64,000 bases of DNA from Onchocerca volvulus. Taxonomy: Eukaryota > Nematoda > Chromadorea > Rhabditida > Onchocercidae. The position numbers and the translations under genes were made by a program. Every line of letters starts with the position of its first letter. Position 1 is the stretch's first letter. Of this stretch, positions 24,340 through 35,285 are shown one piece after another. The notes beneath the pieces are model-generated. The model saw only the letters and a program-made list of their open reading frames with translations. It was not told where the DNA came from and searched no databases. Location: NCBI GenBank assembly GCA_000499405.2, contig HG738136.1, positions 1,524,928 to 1,588,927 on the forward strand. Direction: 5' to 3'.

Positions 24340-25625
24340 TTTCCTAATTAGATTAATTCTGGCAACAATTCGATCCGAAATGGCATAACTTTAGCCTTGC
24401 ATCGCTTGAAATAGCTGCAAAACATTGCTATCAGGTGGAAGAACTGCTCATTCTGCTTTGAAATTGTCATTGAAATTCCCACATGCGACATTTCCAAGGC
24501 ATCTGGCATGGGAAAAGTATTGCAAAAATGCAATACTGGATGCAAACTTACTGTTTGGGATGAATATAATGACGCATAAAGAAATGTTCGAAGTTCTTGA
24601 TCGATTATTGCAAAATTTGCGTGGAAATATCAAATCATTTGGTAATGCATTAATATTGCTTGCAGGAGATTTCAGGCGAACATTATCTGTAATTCCTCTA
24701 TCGAAACCAGCGGACGAAATAAATGATTGCCTGAAATATTCTACTTTATGGCGACACGTAAAGAGTTAAAATTAACTACAAATATGCGTTTTTAGATACA
24801 GAACAATCGATCAACTGGAATATTCTCACATCAATTGCTGGGAATTGGGAACGGAAAGGTGCCGGTTGATCTGATACAGGACGAATTTCATTGCCTTATA
24901 ACTTCTATAATTTAATAACGTCAAAAGAAGAGTTGGCTGAAAAAATATTTCCTGATATTCAAATCAGTTATAAAAATCACGATTGGCTGAATGAACGAAT
25001 TATTCTTGCGGCTAAGAATAAAGACGTCGACGAACTTAACGATATTATGCATTCAAAGCGAGACAGTCACATTTAAGTAAATCGACATTGTTGTGAAAGC
25101 AGATGAAGCGGTTACGAATCCAGCAGAATTTTTGAATTCAGTCGATCTGTGAGGGATGCCATCGCACGTTCTGCAATTGAAAATCGGCATATCATGTTGC
25201 GAAATACCAACCAGCCAAAACTTTGCAACGGCACGCGGCTTGCAGTAAAAAAATTAATAAGCAATTTCATAAAAGCAACGATCTTGACAGGACCTTTTAA
25301 AGGTAAAGATGTAATTATTCCTCGCATTCCTATAATTTCAATGGATATGCCATTTTAGTTTAAGAGATTGCAATTCCCAATTCAATTGGCATTTTTATTC
25401 ACCATCTCAGGGTCAATCTTTAGAATTATGCGGATTAGATCTAGAGACGGATTGCTTTTCATATGAACAGTTATATGTTGCGTGTTCTAGAGTTGGCAAA
25501 CCAGGCAATCTCTATATCTACGCAGACAATGAAACAACAAAAAATATTGTATATTCACAAATATTTGAAATTAAACATATTAGATGCGGACGAAAGCTGA
25601 AAGATGCCAAATACGCCACGACAAT
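24340..25625 (+). pseudogene. Helitron PIF1-like helicase remnant, copy 1
   Basis: A broken plus-strand helicase. It starts just past where Walker A would be (LATIRSE), then SGGRTAHSALKLSLKFPHAT, EMFEVLDRLLQNLRGNIKSF, GNALILLAGDFRRTLSVIP and ADEINDCLKYSTLWRHVK. After a stop and frameshifts it continues with RISLPYNFYNLITSKEELAE, KNHDWLNERIILAAKNKDVD, LRNTNQPKLCNGTRLAVKKL, GQSLELCGLDLETDCF and QLYVACSRVGKPGNLYIYAD. This is the C-terminal half of the Rep-helicase encoded by Helitrons. The Rep domain and Walker A are absent. It sits between the near-identical blocks ending 24,335 and starting 26,430, where unit 2 instead has the last exons of the Gly-rich gene. Confidence 0.88.
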
Positions 25626-26429
25626 TATTGTAAACAAGAAATACTAAAGGTCAAGCGACGTGACACAATTTCAAAGGAAACAAACATGTTTACCATCAAA
25701 ACGCTCCAATTCACAAATAAACGACAAAGATTGACGCAGCAATAGCAACAATTCGGGGTTCCAGGGTTTCCAATTCGACAGTTCAAAGCGACACAATAGT
25801 AGCAACAATTCGACAATTCACTTGAATAGTATTTTTTATCAGACAAAAGAAAGAATAACCAGTGATCAGTTGCCTGGATTTTTTATGATAATTTGTTATT
25901 GTTTTTTACGAAGAATCACTCTTCATCAATCAATGAAACCTTTCTCAACAGCATTCATTTCTGTCACACAAGACACAAAGCCTCCTCACATCTATTGCTG
26001 ATTAGTCGAATCACAATAGCAAGAATCAATCTCCAATCCAACCAAATTACAAATCTAAATTACTAAATATCAGTTTTTTTCCCCAACACTAAAAACATGT
26101 GCTTTCTCTTTTCTATTTTCCATTTAACTAGACTGAGCTACAACAACGCGTGTCTAAAAACATGCACGTATTCGAATGCAACGTTGCGTCAAAATTTCAA
26201 AGCAATAGGTAAGGACTTTCCAATATTTCAGATTTTGAATTAATATAGATAAGACATGTATCTAAGAACTTCCGAAGGTCAAAGATTTTTGAACAAACGA
26301 ACATTGACATTTCTATTTATATGGATTAACTGGAGCTGGATACGCGAAGCATGGCCGGCTGCATAGACTAGCTGGATCGGCCACACTCCGAGTATTTTTT
26401 ATAATATAATACATACGTGATAACATGAA
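25626..26429. mobile_element. Helitron tail and terminal sequences
   Basis: Follows the helicase remnant. Repetitive CAACAATTCG units lie at 25,745-25,815. At about 26,160-26,320 the strand shows the reverse complement of the Helitron 5' end (CGAATGCAACGTT ... GAACAAACGAACATTGACATTTCTATTTATA, with gaps). The same arrangement is seen at 29,060-29,165 in the other Helitron. ACTAGCTGGATC near 26,365 is the reverse complement of the GATCCAGCTAGT 3' end. I cannot fix clean ends here, so this may be nested insertions. Confidence 0.6.
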
Positions 26430-27091
26430 ATATTATTTATAGTACACACGTGATAAAATTAAATAATCTCACAAAACATGTGCATATCGGATTTAAAGTT
26501 TTATTCGTCTGTTTAGATTTGTTTTTTTATTTTTCGATGCTTTTAATTGTAAGTAGCAAATGCATTACTTTCATGTTTATTTTCGTTTTTAATGTATATT
26601 TTATGATACACTAACATCTATATTGCATGTATATAAAAGTATATATTCCTATTGCAAGTGACAGTCAGATAGTTAAATGCAGAGTAGATGATGAATCATT
26701 ACTCATATACTCGAAATTTCGTTGTTGCAATCATCTTTCCACAAAGCCAGTTCTGCTTACTAAAAGTGGCCCATTTGGAGCACACATTCAATGTCTACGC
26801 TTCATTCAAGCAAATGAACGTTTTCCAAGAAATGCGATAATTTCCGAAAATATAGGTCTCGAAAACACAAAAAGGAATTGCGCAAATATCTTAATTCTAA
26901 TGTTTTTGTAGAATAATTTAGTTCGTTAAATGCAAAAGTAATATTGAAAATGTTAGGAAACAAAAGCTTATCATGTTGTATAAAAAAGTTGGTTAATATT
27001 TCACATAAAATGGACTTAATTAATAGATTTTTTACAGGAGTAGAGAATGAAAGATATATACAAATTTGTGTTTATATAAAATTTAATTCTT
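26430..27091. repeat. Unit 1 copy of the Gly-rich gene intron segment
   Basis: Almost identical to 42,545-43,190, which lies in the long last intron of the Gly-rich gene. A 17-bp difference (at about 26,672) lies between short direct repeats AGAT.ATG. The 94-codon plus-strand frame 26627-26911 is broken in the other copy and carries no motif I recognise. It includes the dispersed 75-bp motif. Confidence 0.75.
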
Positions 27092-27694
27092 GCTGAGTCT
27101 ACAAAATTATGTAAAATCTGAAAGCATGTGTGTAGTGCTATGGAAATGATTATCAACGAATTTTCAGGTTGTGGTATTTTGAAACTTGTGATATCAGCTC
27201 AATTAATGATAATGAAGTAAATCTATTCCAAGGAAATTCTTTCATATTATTGCACTGAAAAAAATAGCTATTCAGATACTTAATCATAAATTAAGATAAA
27301 ACGAAAAATTAAATTTGAGAATCAATCAACAAATTTATTTCTAACAGATACTCTTTGACTTTGGTTAGCAGTCATTATTGTATAAAAAGACATAGAAGTA
27401 ACAAAATTCAAAATATGAAATGATGATAAATGCGATATAATATTAACGCTTGCAAGATATATTGTTTATTATTAAATAGCTCTGCCTCCAATATAAATAA
27501 TTCGATGCAAAATAAACTGTTCCAATAAGCTTATCAACGAGATATCTTTCACTAGTAGCTTCGAAGCATTAATAATTGCAGTTTAATCTTAAGTATTCGA
27601 ATTAACTATTAACAATTGTTTACTTCAACTCTAAGTATCCAATCAATTACTAGTAATTGTTTAACTTTAAGTATTCAGTTAATTTATTAATTAA

Positions 27695-29221
27695 TCTCTT
27701 TATAAATAAAATTACAAATGTTCGTTGTTCTAAATCTTAAATATCCGAAAGTTCACTAACTGCTTTGAAATTTTGAAATAACATTGCATTCGAATAGGTA
27801 AGTGTCGTAGGTATATCTGCTTTTTTTTACCTATCACACCGGTAGGTAGAAGTGAGCGGACTGAATCTATTGACCACGCCTACTTTCTGTAATAGAATGG
27901 GCATGGTACTGAGTATGTAACGCTCAATATTTCATATAAAAGAGAGTGGGAATGAATTGCATGTTGTTCAAATGAGCGATGGATTCACCAGTTAAGATGA
28001 GAGCTATTAAGAGACTTCAGGCAAACATTACCTATAATTCCTCAATCAACATCATCGGACGAAATAATTGCTTGTCTGAAATGCTCTACTTTGTATGGCG
28101 ACATGTAAAAACGCTAAAATTAACTATAAATATGCTTGCCCAGCTGCAAAACGATCGATCAATAAGAATATTCTTAGATCAATTGCTGGGAATTGGGGAC
28201 GGGAAGATATAGACAATTGAATTATTTTTTTGATTACGTTGATTTGACTTCAGGACGAATTTCACTGCCCCATAATTTTTGCAATCTAGTGACGTCAAAA
28301 AGAGACTTGGTTGTAAAAATATTTCCCGATGTTCAAACCAATTATAAGAATCACGATTCGCTGAATGAACGAGCTATTCTTGCAGCCAGGAATAAAGACA
28401 TTTACAATTTAACAATATTATTCAGTCTAACATTCAAAGCGAGATAGTCAAACATAAATCCGTCAACACTGTTGTAGAGACAGATGAAATGTTTAATTAT
28501 CCAATAGAATTTCTGAATTCATTTGATCTGCCAGGGATGCTACCGAACGTGTTGCAATTGAAAATCGGCTTGCTTCATTATCATATTGCGAAATATCAAC
28601 CAGCCAAAACTTTGCAATAGTACAAGGCTTATATTAAATAATTTATGAGCAACATCGTAGAAGCAACACTCTTGATAGGATCTTTCAAAAGTGAAGATGT
28701 TCTCCTTCCTCGCATTTCTATGATTACAAACGGATATACCATTTCAATTGGAGATTGAAATTCCCAATTCGATTAGCGTTTACAATCACCATCTACAGAA
28801 CTCGGAGTTAATCTTTAAAATTGTGTAGTTTAGGTTTAGACACGAATTGCTTCTCACATGGATAATTATATGTTGTGTGTTCTATAGTCGGCAAACCAGA
28901 CAATCTCTGCACCTACACAGACAATGCACAACAAAAAATGTTGTATATCCACAAGCATTGTGAAATTAAACATATTAGAAACGTGCTTTTCTCTTTTTTT
29001 TTCTTTTCCACTTAACCAGACAGGGTCATAGCAATGCATGTATATAAAAAGTATGTAAAAATACACGCGCATTCGAATGCAACGTTGTATCAAAATTTCA
29101 AAGCAATAAATACGAACTTTCGGAGATTTAAGATTTTAAACGAACATTTATATTTTCATTTATATAGACTAGTATATCCAGCCATGCGTTGCCATAGCAT
29201 CGCGTACCCGGATCCAGCTAG
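27695..29221 (+). mobile_element. Non-autonomous Helitron, 1,527 bp, ends resolved
   Basis: The 5' end TCTCTTTATAAATAAA follows an A (27,694). The 3' end GGATCCAGCTAG precedes a T (29,222). This is the A|TC...CTAG|T arrangement of Helitrons, and unit 1 has the corresponding uninterrupted sequence at about 15,600-15,640. A near-perfect hairpin, GCGTTGC-CATA-GCATCGC, lies about 12 nt before CTAG, as expected for a Helitron 3' terminus. About 100 bp of the 5' end is repeated in inverted orientation at 29,055-29,165. Inside is a degenerate helicase fragment; no Rep domain. Confidence 0.82.
27979..28980 (+). pseudogene. Helitron PIF1-like helicase remnant, copy 2
   Basis: Plus-strand fragments in shifting frames: LYFVWRHVKTLKLTINMLAQ, then LTSGRISLPHNFCNLVTSKR, FPDVQTNYKNHDSLNERAIL and AARNKD. 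After further stops come IEFLNSFDLPGML and the region matching GQLYVACSRVGKP, now disrupted. It starts later than copy 1 (no SGGRTAHS or GDFR motif) and is more decayed. It lies wholly inside the 1.5-kb Helitron. Confidence 0.85.
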
Positions 29222-30163
29222 TTCTTAATAGTTGCACTTCAATTTCACCTACTCAATTAATTAACATATTAATTCAAAGTACGCAAGGAATAGGCCATAA
29301 TTATTAAGTAATAATTGTTATGTCAATTATAAGAAATCTTGGATCGTTCCCCTACCATCATTTTAAAGTATTTTTTTGAATGAGCCGTAAAATATTTAAA
29401 AGGATAACCTCAACGATCCCACTTGCTTATTTCCTCTCTTTTTCAATTCACAATACTTCTTTTACTCTATTTCGCTATACTTTTTCTAATATTTTAAATG
29501 TCACTATCAATGAAGTACTTCATTTATGTTTTATTCAAGTTTTTGCTGATATTGATGCAATTGATATAGAAGCTGATAAGAAAGATGTAGATCAATCACC
29601 GGAATATATTTCTTCTTTCTTTCCACTTATTTTCCGCTCTTATCTTTAAAGTACCTCAACCTTTTCTTGCTAATAAACCTCTTTAATCGAGTAAATACTC
29701 AAATTTTCAGTATTTTTTCTCTTTGCTAATTAAACGCTTAAAACTAATTTTTATATTTGAAATTATTCAGGAATAAATCAAATTAACAAATATCGGTGCT
29801 ATGCAATAATTTAAATTTCACAATTTTATCCTAATAAAACAAGTAACAATACAAGCATTGATCAGTAGAAGTAATTCATAAATTTATATAAAAGCTAATA
29901 ATTATTACCCAATTTAGATGCAATCCTGTAGTCCCAGATCAATTAACAGAAATGATGATCAAAATTAATTGAACATCCAATGAAAGACATCTATTGAAAA
30001 ATGTTTGCTTGAGCAAATAACCCAACTAATAAATTTTAAAAAAATGGAAAAAAAATTCGCTAAGACATAAGAAAGAAAGACATTCATAAACATTTCAACA
30101 ATGATTTCTCAACTGAAAAAGAAATGGTCACTTTGAGAAAGAGAAATGGTTTTTAAGATACAA
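29222..30163. other. Intergenic, aligns to 15,640-16,560
   Basis: Downstream of DUF273 copy 2. No gene seen. It is a diverged partner of unit 1 sequence. The 89-codon plus-strand frame at 29380-29649 is not conserved in the partner. Confidence 0.5.
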
Positions 30164-30665
30164 GAGAAATTTTTTTATGAGTTCCACTCCTAAATGTTTG
30201 AAAGTACCAATCAATTAAAGATAACCTGAAAAATATCATGAAAACAAAAACATAATAAAAAATCAAATTATAAATTACGCGGCACTTTTTTTATGCCAGA
30301 CTACTTTCTATCACAAATTTCATTCGTTAATGCACATAAAATCTGAATTAATTAAATAACACGGAGTAAAAACATCCCGAAAAAATTCAGGACTCAAAGA
30401 ATGATAATTCTTTGATCGGAATTATCATTCTTTGAATTCTGAATTTTTTCGGGAGGCTTCTAATCGTATTATTCAATTAATTCAAACTTTATGTACATTA
30501 TGAATGGAATTTGTGATAGGATGTCGTCTGGACAAAAAAAAAGTGCCGCGTAATTTATAATTTAATTTTTCATTTTGTTTTTTTTTTTTTCATGATATTT
30601 TTCAGTTTATTTTCAGTTGATTGGTGCCTTCAAATATTTAGGAATGGAACTCATAAAAAAATTTC
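30164..30665. repeat. Large foldback (inverted repeat), arms ~245 bp
   Basis: Left arm about 30,164-30,410 and right arm about 30,419-30,665, with an 8-nt centre (TTTGATCG). Landmarks are TTTTTTATGAGTTCCA / GGAACTCATAAAAAA at the tips, ATTACGCGGCACTTTTTTT / AAAAAGTGCCGCGTAAT in the middle, and AAAGAATGATAATTC / GAATTATCATTCTTT at the centre. Arms carry scattered mismatches and indels. Unit 1 has only one arm, so the inversion arose after the duplication or was lost there. Confidence 0.85.
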
Positions 30666-30678
30666 TTTTAATATAGTG

Positions 30679-30856
30679 TTGAAATTTAAATCAGCATCAT
30701 ATCTTAGAAACTGATAATGAATTTCTTGTATGACAAAGTTCATGATCAACTGAGTTCTAAAAAAAATTTTTTTAGAAAAAAATCAATTGATTATGAGCTT
30801 TGTCATATAAGAAATTTGTTATTATTCTTACAAGATATGAGACTGATTTAAATTTT
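30679..30856. repeat. Second foldback, arms ~85 bp
   Basis: Left arm from GAAATTTAAATCAGCATC (30,681), right arm ending AGACTGATTTAAATTT (about 30,854), centred on CTAAAAAAAATTTTTTTTAG near 30,766. It lies between the first foldback and the 3' end of DUF273 copy 2. In unit 1 the same arms exist but the centre is split by a Helitron fragment. Confidence 0.75.
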
Positions 30857-30894
30857 TTTCAGACAGAACAAAAAATCTGACGAATTATTATAAT

Positions 30895-33800
30895 TCACTG
30901 TTTTTGTTGACTGGCAACTAATTTTAAATGTTTTTCAAAGTCATACCTCGAATCAATAATTGTCTTATTAAGCCAACCTTCCACTTCAAAATTACTCCTA
31001 ATAAAAGTGTCCTTATACTGCCAATTTAAGAAAATTGTATCAGAATTAGTACAAAGTGAAAGATTAAAATTATGCGACACGAAAGGCGACGGCCAACCAG
31101 CAAACACAATGCGATCAATTTTTCTAAAATAACAAGTGATTTGATTGGATAAAAATGAAATACTTATTCATTATATCAGAGATAATTCGAAAATAAGCCA
31201 AATCGTTTCTTCATTGATTTACTTTTACTTTTAAAGTAAACTTGAGATTTATTCAGAAAAAGAGACAAAAAAAAGACAAGAAAATATCAAATCTTTTATA
31301 TAACTAACCGTTTCTGCCAACCATGCAGGATGAAATCTCGTTCACTCCACATCGAATCTGTAAGCCAAGTATCACGAGCCCATGCTTCACCCTTCGGAAG
31401 GATGCGCAATTTGTTCGGCCAAATAGTTGCTTCATCGATAATGTTTCGAACACAAGCTACATAAATACTTAAATCATCGTAATTCCTGTAACGGTTGACA
31501 TTGTCGAGCATAAAATTTTCTTTTTTTTTTTTGAAGTGAGAAAAAAAATTTTCTTAGATATATTACTGACTTTGATATTTTCTGATAATTGAAGCAATTT
31601 TTGTTGAATTTTATGCTTAAAACAAAGATTCTGAAGGCCATAATAAATTTTTAGATATTAAATAACGCTGAAAAATAAATGAAACTTGGAGATGATTTAT
31701 TTAAGATTGAAAAATTGATAAGCTCGAACAAAATACAAATATGATTACAAAAACTGAAATAGCAAAAGATGGATAAAAGGACTTAAAATCTGTCATTTTA
31801 GAAAGTTAACTTAAATTAAATCAAAATTTATTTAATGCATATAAGAGAATGCATTACTCAGTCATTTACTTCTATGTCGGGATTATGTTATGATTATTAA
31901 AAGTAGATTCTCAAAATTTGAGGAATGTTTCCGACATAATTTTCATCCGTAAATTTTACTTTAAGAATATATTAAAAACACAAACTTCGCTCCCATCCAA
32001 ATGTTTTCACAAAACTCTCTTTCGCTGACTCTTTGTGAGAATATAAATTCGAGCAAAACATTCTGTAAAATCAAATTTAAGGATTCGAAATAAAGAATTG
32101 TAGCAAGAAAACCACCCATTTATCTTGCCACTAGTCTCGATCGCGATACAGTTTTTGGGTGCTAAACCTTAATATATTTTTCATTAAAAAAAAAAAAAGA
32201 GAAAAAATGGTTATGAAAGGTGAATTACTCAATCCAAATGAATAAAGTCTTATAAAAAATTATTTAATTGATGCATGTTTTATTTTCTATCATGACGCCT
32301 GAAAGACTGAAAGGCACTATGATAAAAAGTATAAAATACATAAATTAGATGAAGTTTTGAAAATAGTATTAATTTAAAATACAAAACAACTAAATAAAGA
32401 AAATACGGAAGCAAACTGTTCCAATTCCAAATAATTATCACAAATACATCAATGTTTATAATGAATAATTAATTTACATGAATTGCGCCATTATCTGATC
32501 CAAAGGCTGAAAATGATAATTTCAATTCATAGTCTGCCCAAAATTGAAGGAATTTCCGAGAATATGGAGTGTTTCTGTAAATTAATAAATTCAAAAGAAA
32601 AAATTGCTGTTCAAAACACTTAGTAAGAAGGTCTAGGGTATCCTGGAATATTAAAACAAAGGCATTCCAAGCGATCATTAAAGACCCACAACTGAATTCA
32701 ATTTCTTTAGTTAGGTATGGCTATGCTTCATCAAGCAGACATAAAATGATTATGAAAATATTCTCGGTATATATTACGAATGATAAATAAGACTAGTATC
32801 TCAAACTATTTCACTATTTATAAGATGACAATCATTTGTAATTTGGCAATAATCCTGAAACATATAGGTAACTTCCAAAGTTTTCCAATTCCAAAAAAGT
32901 CGAGTATGATAAGCATAAATAAGAAATTATAACTAACTTTACTAAATAGCTTCCAGCCATCACTTCGTGATTGAAAATTCGATTGTATAAGATGATATTT
33001 ACATTGTTATCAATCCATTCTTCAATTAAATGATTAGGATTAATGACACCCATATCTGCATCAACAAACAAGAACCACTGAATATCACTTGCTTCCTTCA
33101 TTATTTCTGCTGTGACACAATGTCGAGCAAACATGAACTAAAATTGTCGTCACTTTAATCATTCAAGTAGGACATTATTGCTACTTTTGTTCAGGACTTA
33201 TCATTCATAACATTATCTGTTTATCATTTTTAATACATCTATTATCATTCTTAACACATAACTCGTGCAATGTCCAATTTTGTTGATAAAAAAAAGTTGT
33301 TTTAGGTAATGGATGTTTTAGGTGTTTTAAATATGTTTTAGGTAATTTTTCCATACCAATGTCCAAAATTGATGACAACCTGTCAAAATTGGGAAGAAAA
33401 AGGCAAAAAAAAAAAAAAAAGATTAGATATGAAAGGGTCACAAAAAAATGACAGAAAAAGAAGTAGGAAAACTATGTCCATTTTTTGCTATTTTTATTTT
33501 TTAAGCAAGTTTCTCTCTCCATATTCTCTTAAAAAGATTTGTACTTTTATTCAATGTTTATTCATCCCATAGCGTCAGTTTTGCTTACCGAAAATGGCCT
33601 ACGTGAGCACACATTCAATGTTTACGCTTCATTCAAGTAAGCGACATGTCATATTGATTGAAGATTTGCGAGTCGGTTGAAGACGTTTCGTCCCACATTT
33701 CCTCTAATCATTCACTTTAACAGCTTCATTATAGACTGTACCTCAGCTATTCTGAGGGAAACTTCAGAGCGAACCAGCTACTAGATATTTCTGCTCTTAT

Positions 33801-35285
33801 TTTCGTTTTTTAAACAGTTTTGCTTGCTCCCATACTCTTTTTTTTTTTTCCTCATAAAAATCGTTACAAATATCACGTAGCGCGCGATGCTATTCGCTCT
33901 TTCTTTCGTAATAGAGATGACTCAAACGGATCGTTCAGCTTATTTTTTCACATTTTTGTTGTTTGATTGTATTTGTCCCTATGGAGAATGATCCGATCAG
34001 AGATTGGAATAATCAACTGTTATCGACTCTTAGGACCAGTTAAGAATTCTACTGAACTGACGAATAAGAACAAATTTCACTCGAATTATTACTAAATTTC
34101 GATCTCTTATAAATTAAGCTTGACTTCTATCTACTTTTTTTTTCTTCTGACCTCTCTAATTCCTCTTTTCCAGAGTTTATAGTTGCTTTTATCTTCGCTC
34201 TATCATTTCACGGTATGCTACTAATTATTGATATTCATTACATAATCATAACAAGAATATATAATCGATATATTGTTCATTCCTAGCGCTACAGTCTGTT
34301 ATCACTAACGAATAATACTTTGAAAGAAGAAAAAGAATTACATCTTCATGAGGACATAACTTTTGGAGTGTAACATTTGCCGATAAATCAATAACAATCC
34401 GTTTGTAATTGTGATATAAAGCATAACATTCGAAACTTTCCTGAGCTAAACGATATTCGTCGTAATTACTGCAATTCATCAAAATAGTAATTATTGCTAT
34501 CGGAATCGATTTTTGACCTAAAATATATAATTTTTTGATCAATTCTTGAATTTGCAGTAATTTGATCTGAAATCTTTCCATCATTAAGAATACTTTAAAT
34601 TAATATATGCAATATCAATGATAATTGTTGAAGTAATTGCATTTCAATCTGATATATGACCAGAAAGTGTGACCTTGGGAAGACTGAATTTTATAACTTG
34701 CATTTTTAAAACTTGAAACTTGATATTTTTTTGCGGGATTCGATCACATATTCGATGAATATCTTGTATGCATAATGAAAATAGAAGTTTTAATTTCCGA
34801 TTTCGGAGTAATCATCATTTGGGGAAATGAGAGTTTGGAAATGAAAATCATTCTTATCAAACTTCTAATTTGTACATTGCGTGAAAGTGCGACACTCAAC
34901 AGTATTTTGCAAAACCGAAAGATGATTATTCGAAATACATATTTAATAATAATTCAGAGACATAGAGTTTTCCAAGTTTTGAAATAATAAAAAGAACTTT
35001 CTAGACTTGATTTATTTTTTTTTCTTTTTTTTTTTTTTTAAATCCCTATGAAGAAAAGATCCAGATTCAAGAAAGGATATCGTTTCATATTAAAAACTAA
35101 AAAAAGAAACAATCTTTGAAAAATCACTTACCTTCAGATCTTCGAACAGTGATATTACGAAGAATTACAGTACTGTAATAATTCTTGTATAAATAATAAC
35201 TAGTTACATGAACTTCTTCATAGATAATTAATGCAAAAATTAGAGAGATGATAATGAATCCCCATATTTTTCTTTGTCTTCGCAT
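30895..35285 (-). CDS. DUF273 glycosyltransferase-like protein, copy 2, 369 aa
   Basis: Seven minus-strand exons: 35285-35132, 34517-34342, 33137-32938, 32574-32478, 32062-31986, 31485-31309, 31123-30895; 1,110 nt, stop TGA. Same architecture as copy 1: type II anchor, [11 protein letters not shown] with DAD at 136-138, [32 protein letters not shown]. Intact and in frame. Differences from copy 1 are clustered. Exons 2 and 6 are identical. Exon 1 has one change (MRRQRK). Exon 3 has two ([10 protein letters not shown]) and exon 4 has one. Exon 5 has seven in 26 residues ([20 protein letters not shown]). Exon 7 has about ten, mainly near its ends. No catalytic-type residue is lost. All introns are GT-AG. 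Substrate unknown. Confidence 0.88.

Larger units (their letters stand above)
15026..27091. repeat. Tandem duplication, unit 1
   Basis: About 12 kb directly repeated as 27,092-43,190 in the same orientation. The match begins at TCTACAAAATTA (15,037 and 27,100), just upstream of the colmedin ATG. It resumes after interruptions until the segment 26,430-27,090, which equals 42,545-43,190. Similarity is uneven: about 17,530-18,130, 19,490-21,640, 23,640-24,335 and 26,430-27,075 are near-identical to their partners. The stretches between are visibly diverged, with many indels. The unit contains one DUF273 gene and several Helitron-related pieces. Confidence 0.9.

Noticed and set aside
26627..26911. 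94-codon plus-strand frame
   Set aside because: Broken by a 17-bp difference in the near-identical copy at 42,741, and it lies in an intron of the Gly-rich gene.
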